A stretch of DNA of 39,117 nucleotides from positions 1-39,117 of the forward strand of contig SXND01000086.1 of NCBI GenBank assembly GCA_005777235.1, given 5' to 3'. The position numbers and the translations under genes were made by a program. Shown one piece after another: positions 35,648 through 39,117 of this stretch. The DNA is from Pseudomonadota bacterium (lineage in GTDB: Bacteria > Tectomicrobia > Entotheonellia > Entotheonellales > Entotheonellaceae). The notes below the pieces were generated by a model, which worked only from the letters and a program-made list of their open reading frames with translations, was not told the origin of the DNA and did not search any database. Numbering within the stretch: the first letter of the stretch is position 1; each line of letters starts with the position of its first letter.

Positions 35648-36784
35648 ATGACTTCCCAGAAAAAAGACCCGGTGCTGGTGGTCCTGCAGATGTCGGGTGC
35701 CTATGACGCCCTGAACACCGTCATCCCTTACAGCGATCCTCGCTATATGGATTACCGGCAGGAATTGCGCGTTGAGCCGGAAGACGTGTTGCACCTTGAT
35801 GACCACGTCGGTTTCCACCCGTCCATGGCGCCGCTCAAAGCGTTGTACGACGAAGGTAAAGTGGCCGTCCTGCAGGGTATCGGTTATCCCAATCCCATTC
35901 GCTCCCATTTCCGTTCCATGGATATCTGGCATACCGCTGAGCCGGCAAAAATGGTCACCGACGGCTGGTTGGGCCGGGCTATCCGTGACCTGGACCCCAA
36001 TAAAGACAACATCCTGACCGCGGTGAACTTTGGCCGTGGCTTACCCAGGGCGCTGGCCGCCCCCGGTGTGTCCGTGTCCTCGGTCGGCAACCTGGAGACC
36101 TACGGCGTGCTCACGGGCATCCAGGCTGAAGAGCAACGTATGGAAGCCCTGGAAATCTTCGCCCAAACCTACTCGCCGGTGATCGGCGCCGGCCCGGTGC
36201 AGGATTATCTGTCGCAGACCGGTCTTGATGCCCTGAAAGGCGCGGACATCCTCAACACCGCACCGCAGAAGTACACCTCCACGGTTGAATATAACTACGA
36301 TCCCTTTGCGCAATGGTTGAAGAACATCGCGCAGGTGCATCTGGCGGACTTCGGCACCCGAGTGTTGTATACCAGCCTGAACCCTGGGACCTTCGATACA
36401 CACGCCAACCAAAACATTTCCTTCCCCAAACTGTGGGGCCAGGTGACCAGCGCTGTCAGTACTTTCTACCAGGACTTAAAAGAGCACCATGCCAACGAAG
36501 AAGTGGTGATGCTCCTGTTCACCGAGTTTGGCCGCCGGGTGCAAGAAAACGGCTCGGGCACGGACCACGGCTCGGGCGGGGTGGCCTTTGTGATCGGCGA
36601 TGCGGTCCAGGGCGGCCTGTACGGCGAATATCCGTCCTTGGCGCCGGAGAAACTGGACGATGGCGACCTGCAGTGGAACAACGACTTCCGCAGCACCTAC
36701 GCGACGCTGCTGGAGCAATGGATGGGCCTGGACTCCAAGGCCATTTTACGGGGTTCCTTCGAGCAGCTTGCCTTCATGAAGTGA
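35648..36784 (+). CDS. DUF1501 family protein without a signal peptide
   Basis: A 378-residue protein of DUF1501, a family related to the alkaline phosphatase/sulfatase superfamily, catalytic activity unproven. Family blocks include VLVVLQMSGAYDALNTVIPYSD, LDDHVGFHPSMAPLKALYDEGKVAVLQGIGYPNPIRSHF, TSLNPGFDTHANQ-type sequence (actual LNPGTFDTHANQ), and VVMLLFTEFGRRVQENGSGTDHGSGGVAFVIGD with the His/Asp residues expected for metal binding. The common N-terminal GG-N/A-DGLN motif here reads SGAYDALN. There is no twin-arginine leader: the protein begins MTSQKKDPVLVVLQ. The ATG at 35648 has GGAG eight bases upstream. It is coupled to the DUF1800 gene (17 bp apart) and followed by a strong hairpin. 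Confidence 0.88.
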   Translation: MTSQKKDPVLVVLQMSGAYDALNTVIPYSDPRYMDYRQELRVEPEDVLHLDDHVGFHPSMAPLKALYDEGKVAVLQGIGYPNPIRSHFRSMDIWHTAEPAKMVTDGWLGRAIRDLDPNKDNILTAVNFGRGLPRALAAPGVSVSSVGNLETYGVLTGIQAEEQRMEALEIFAQTYSPVIGAGPVQDYLSQTGLDALKGADILNTAPQKYTSTVEYNYDPFAQWLKNIAQVHLADFGTRVLYTSLNPGTFDTHANQNISFPKLWGQVTSAVSTFYQDLKEHHANEEVVMLLFTEFGRRVQENGSGTDHGSGGVAFVIGDAVQGGLYGEYPSLAPEKLDDGDLQWNNDFRSTYATLLEQWMGLDSKAILRGSFEQLAFMK

Positions 36785-36791
36785 TGACGTA

Positions 36792-36835
36792 GCGCCTGAC
36801 CCAGGAGGTCGGCAACGCACTCCTGGGTGAGGCGC
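36792..36835. terminator. 16-bp hairpin after the DUF1501 gene
   Basis: GCGCCTGACCCAGGAG (36792-36807) pairs with CTCCTGGGTGAGGCGC (36820-36835) with one mismatch and a 12-nt loop, starting eight bases after the stop codon. It is followed by AAAGC rather than T residues, so it may be a terminator, an mRNA-stabilising stem or a REP-like unit. If it terminates, the NHL gene needs its own promoter in 36836-36890. Confidence 0.5.
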
Positions 36836-36902
36836 AAAGCCCGCAGCATGGCGCTGTCAGGGTTGAGACAACGGCCGAGTCGGCGACCTTGTGAGGCACA
36901 AT

Positions 36903-37922
36903 ATGGCGATACAAACTGCACCAGTGACCTTTCAGTACAGTCATACGATTGGACGGCAAGAAACCCGGGGTGGCAACGGCTTCTTCCATCCGGTGGCACT
37001 CGCCCGGGGCGAAGGCGAGCGGCTGTACGTGCTCAGCCGTGGCACGGAGACTCCGGTGTTCTGGCCCTGCAAGCGGGTCACAATCTGCACCATCGACGAA
37101 GAATACCTCGGCCAGTTTGGTGAAAAAATCCCTCCCGAGGAGGCCGTGCCCTCCGCACCGGATGGCACCTTCTTCTGGCCCACCTCGGTGGCGCTGGACA
37201 GCCAGGGCAACGCCTACGTCGCCGATGAGTGGCTCAACCGCATCTCCATTTTTACCAAAGACGGAGACTGGATCAGCAAATGGGGCACACCAGGCGCTGG
37301 TGATGGCGAAATCGACCGCCCTTCTGGCATGGCGTTCGACGTCCAGGACCGTCTCTATATGGTGGACAGCCGTAATAGCCGGGTGCAGCTCTTCACCAAA
37401 GACGGCAAGTTCATCGCCAAGTGGGGCCGCCGTGGCAGTGGAGAGGGCGAGTTCAACATGCCCTGGGGCCTCACTATTGACCGGCAGGGGGATGTGTACG
37501 TGGCCGATTGGCGAAATGATCGCATCCAGAAATTCACCGCCGAGGGGCGCTTTCTGATGCAGTTTGGCAGCTCCGGCCAGGGCGAGGGGGAATTCAATCG
37601 GCCTACCGGCGTGGCGGTAGATCAGGAAGGCTTCATTTACGTGACCGACTTCCGCAACGACCGTCTGCAGGTGTTCGATGCCGAGGGCAACTTTCTCACC
37701 ATACTGACCGGTGAGGGCGGGCTCTCCAAATGGGCACAGGAGCGGCTGCGGCTCGATGCGGGGCTGGGCAGAGCCCATGACAACGCCTATATGGTAGTCG
37801 AACGGCACAAACCCTTCCAGGGGCCCATCGCCGTCACCGTTGATGCCGAGAACCGGCTCTTTGTGCTGGAGACAGCCCGCCACCGCGTCCAGGTGTTCCA
37901 CAAGCAGGGTGCCATCGGTTAG
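36903..37922 (+). CDS. NHL-repeat beta-propeller protein
   Basis: A 339-residue protein made almost entirely of NHL repeats, which fold as a beta-propeller and normally act as binding scaffolds. Successive blades are marked by YVADEWLNRISIF, YMVDSRNSRVQLF, YVADWRNDRIQKF, YVTDFRNDRLQVF and FVLETARHRVQVF, with the usual KWG/QFG...GEGEFNRPTG linkers; six blades in all are likely. No signal peptide or membrane segment is visible, so it is cytoplasmic like the DUF1800 and DUF1501 products upstream. ATG 36903 has GAGG seven bases before it; a GTG at 36891 is the alternative. A decayed relative lies at 33416-34050. An IS200/IS605-type element has its left end 16 bp after the stop codon. Confidence 0.87.
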   Translation: MAIQTAPVTFQYSHTIGRQETRGGNGFFHPVALARGEGERLYVLSRGTETPVFWPCKRVTICTIDEEYLGQFGEKIPPEEAVPSAPDGTFFWPTSVALDSQGNAYVADEWLNRISIFTKDGDWISKWGTPGAGDGEIDRPSGMAFDVQDRLYMVDSRNSRVQLFTKDGKFIAKWGRRGSGEGEFNMPWGLTIDRQGDVYVADWRNDRIQKFTAEGRFLMQFGSSGQGEGEFNRPTGVAVDQEGFIYVTDFRNDRLQVFDAEGNFLTILTGEGGLSKWAQERLRLDAGLGRAHDNAYMVVERHKPFQGPIAVTVDAENRLFVLETARHRVQVFHKQGAIG

Positions 37923-37937
37923 CGAGACCTTCGTAAA

Positions 37938-37959
37938 CCCCCTGCATTTATGCATGGGG
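37938..37959 (+). mobile_element. Left-end hairpin of an IS200/IS605-type element
   Basis: CCCC (37938-37941) and TGCAT (37943-37947) pair with ATGCA (37950-37954) and GGGG (37956-37959) around a 2-nt loop, with one C/T mismatch. Such subterminal imperfect palindromes mark the left end of IS200/IS605 elements, and tnpB begins 82 bp downstream. No tnpA is present between them. The exact cleavage site and target motif cannot be fixed without the right end, which lies outside the window. Confidence 0.6.
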
Positions 37960-38005
37960 ATATAAGAAGGGGCCTGGGAGCGCCTTCCATAGGCGCGAAC
38001 AGGGC

Positions 38006-38034
38006 TTGTTCCCTTCTTGGTTTTGGGCTATACT
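38006..38034 (+). promoter_or_regulatory. Sigma-70-like promoter of tnpB
   Basis: TTGTTC (38006-38011) and TATACT (38029-38034) are separated by exactly 17 bp. Transcription would start at about 38041, next to the ATG at 38042. No ribosome-binding site precedes the ATG, so the mRNA is probably leaderless or nearly so. Confidence 0.55.
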
Positions 38035-38041
38035 CTATAGT

Positions 38042-39117
38042 ATGATTAAAACTATACAGTACCGACTCAAACCAACGAAAAAGCAAGCGCACCTCTTGCA
38101 AGACCAGCTTGAGGAGTGCCGGTGTTTGTACAACCACTTTCTTGAGGGCAGAAAGCGCGGTTGGGAGGAACGGCAGGAATCGTTGACCTACTACGGCCAA
38201 AAGGCGACTTTGCCTGATCTGAAGGCATATTGTCCAGAGTTGAGCAACGTGCACTCGCAAGTCTTGCAAGATGTGGCGATGCGAGTTGACCTGGCGTTGA
38301 AGGCATTTTTCCGACGTTGCAAAGCAGGGGCAGAGCCTGGCTATCCGCGTTTCCGTGGCTATGGGCGCTATAATTCGATGACCTTTCCCCAATACGGGAA
38401 CGGCTGTCAATTGGTGGATGGCGTCCTGAAGCTGTCCAAGGTGGGAGCGCTCAGGGTTGTGCAGCATCGTCCATTGGAAGGCACCCCGAAGACCTGCACT
38501 ATCCGCCGCTCGTCTCCGGGGAAGTGGTATGCGACAGTTGTGTGTGATGTGCAAGCACAACACCTGCCAATCACGGGCGAAGCTGTAGGCATTGATGTCG
38601 GGCTGCTCAGCTTCGCAACGCTTTCGACTGGAGAAAGCACAGCCTGCCCAAAGTTCTTGCGCACGGACGAAAAAGACCTGAAGCGCACGCAGCGCAAGTT
38701 GTCGGCTACGCCAAAAGCTACGCCTGCACGCCGCAAATGCCGGAAGGTTGTCGCCCGTGTCTATGAACGCATAACCAACAGGCGTACAAACTTTACGCAC
38801 CAGCAGAGTCGGCGCCTGGTCAATCGCTTCGACGTGATTGCCGTGGAAGATTTGTCCGTCAGTCGGATGGTCCACAATCATTGCCTCGCCAAAAGCATTC
38901 ACGATGCGGCCTGGTCGCAGTTCGCTACGTTTCTCTCGTACAAGGCAGCATGGGCCGGTCGAGTGTTTGTAGCGATCAATCCCGCGTACACCAGCCAGGA
39001 TTGTTCGGGCTGTGGCCATCGCCAGAAGAAGACGCTGGTCGAGCGTGTCCACCAGTGTGCCTGTTGTGGATTGACTCTCGACCGAGATCATAACGCGGCC
39101 TTCAATATCAAAAGACT
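38042..39117 (+). CDS. tnpB: TnpB, RNA-guided endonuclease of an IS200/IS605-type element (runs off the window)
   Basis: The open frame continues past the window end; 358 codons are seen without interruption. TnpB is an RNA-guided, RuvC-type DNA nuclease, ancestor of Cas12. The N-terminal MIKTIQYRLKPTKKQAHLLQ is typical. All three RuvC catalytic positions are intact: D185 (GIDVGL), E269 (VEDLS) and the Asp of DRDHNAA (347-353). The zinc-finger is complete too (C321-x2-C324, C339-x2-C342). The protein thus looks functional up to the last visible residue, in FNIKR. The guide (omega) RNA normally overlaps the gene's 3' end, beyond the window. There is no tnpA upstream, so the element would rely on a transposase elsewhere. 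A domesticated role is not indicated. Confidence 0.92.
   Translation, partial: MIKTIQYRLKPTKKQAHLLQDQLEECRCLYNHFLEGRKRGWEERQESLTYYGQKATLPDLKAYCPELSNVHSQVLQDVAMRVDLALKAFFRRCKAGAEPGYPRFRGYGRYNSMTFPQYGNGCQLVDGVLKLSKVGALRVVQHRPLEGTPKTCTIRRSSPGKWYATVVCDVQAQHLPITGEAVGIDVGLLSFATLSTGESTACPKFLRTDEKDLKRTQRKLSATPKATPARRKCRKVVARVYERITNRRTNFTHQQSRRLVNRFDVIAVEDLSVSRMVHNHCLAKSIHDAAWSQFATFLSYKAAWAGRVFVAINPAYTSQDCSGCGHRQKKTLVERVHQCACCGLTLDRDHNAAFNIKR

Noticed and set aside
36774-39091. Minus-strand open frames of 393 and 390 codons
   Set aside because: Shadows of the NHL gene and tnpB, both of which have unmistakable motifs on the plus strand.

Overview
The window reads as a chromosomal segment of a Gram-negative (diderm), GC-rich bacterium. 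It encodes an outer-membrane/envelope set (a TamA/TamB-type pair and an OmpA-type lipoprotein), an ECF sigma factor with a membrane anti-sigma factor, and ordinary metabolic genes. The DUF1800/DUF1501/NHL cluster without export signals and the mixed gene content are compatible with poorly cultured lineages (Tectomicrobia/Entotheonella-like, NC10-like or deltaproteobacterial). This placement is inference only; no marker in the window settles it.

Layout: (1) 1-591 is non-coding and rich in short inverted and direct repeats. (2) 592-5409, minus strand: a beta-CASP metallo-beta-lactamase protein with a repetitive C-terminal extension, a crotonase-fold enzyme and an amidase, with a 28-nt perfect palindrome between the last two. 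(3) 5595-8802, plus strand: glutamate dehydrogenase and SppA-type signal peptide peptidase, translationally close. (4) 8828-10419, minus strand: a compact ECF sigma / zinc-finger anti-sigma / helical-repeat DUF3106-like operon with a plausible self-directed ECF promoter. (5) 10998-12782, plus strand: a zinc/manganese ABC importer binding protein and permease without an ATPase gene. (6) 12817-16214, minus strand: stand-alone nuoB, a CNNM/CorC-HlyC-type membrane protein, a small Cys-motif protein of unknown function and a rhomboid protease. (7) 16563-18746 recQ (plus), converging on glmS (18791-20617, minus), followed upstream by tamB and tamA (minus). (8) 28606-30872, plus strand: a DUF4398-PKD-OmpA lipoprotein and an AI-2E/PerM-family permease. 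(9) 30903-32790, minus strand: dapF overlapping ltaE.

(10) 32980-39117 is an accessory region. It has an IS6-family transposase remnant fused onto a frameshifted NHL beta-propeller pseudogene (minus strand). Then come an intact DUF1800 - DUF1501 - NHL beta-propeller cluster (plus strand) and, at the window edge, an IS200/IS605-type element with an apparently intact tnpB. The tnpB gene runs off the window and sits on a promoter that would give an almost leaderless transcript. The intact NHL gene and the broken copy are clear relatives, so the DUF1800/DUF1501/NHL locus has been duplicated or rearranged and partly eroded by mobile elements.

The most interesting items are the signal-peptide-less DUF1800/DUF1501/NHL cluster with its decaying paralogue, the four-fold repeat in the C-terminus of the beta-CASP protein, the ECF operon whose third product is a pure helical-repeat protein, and the edge tnpB element.
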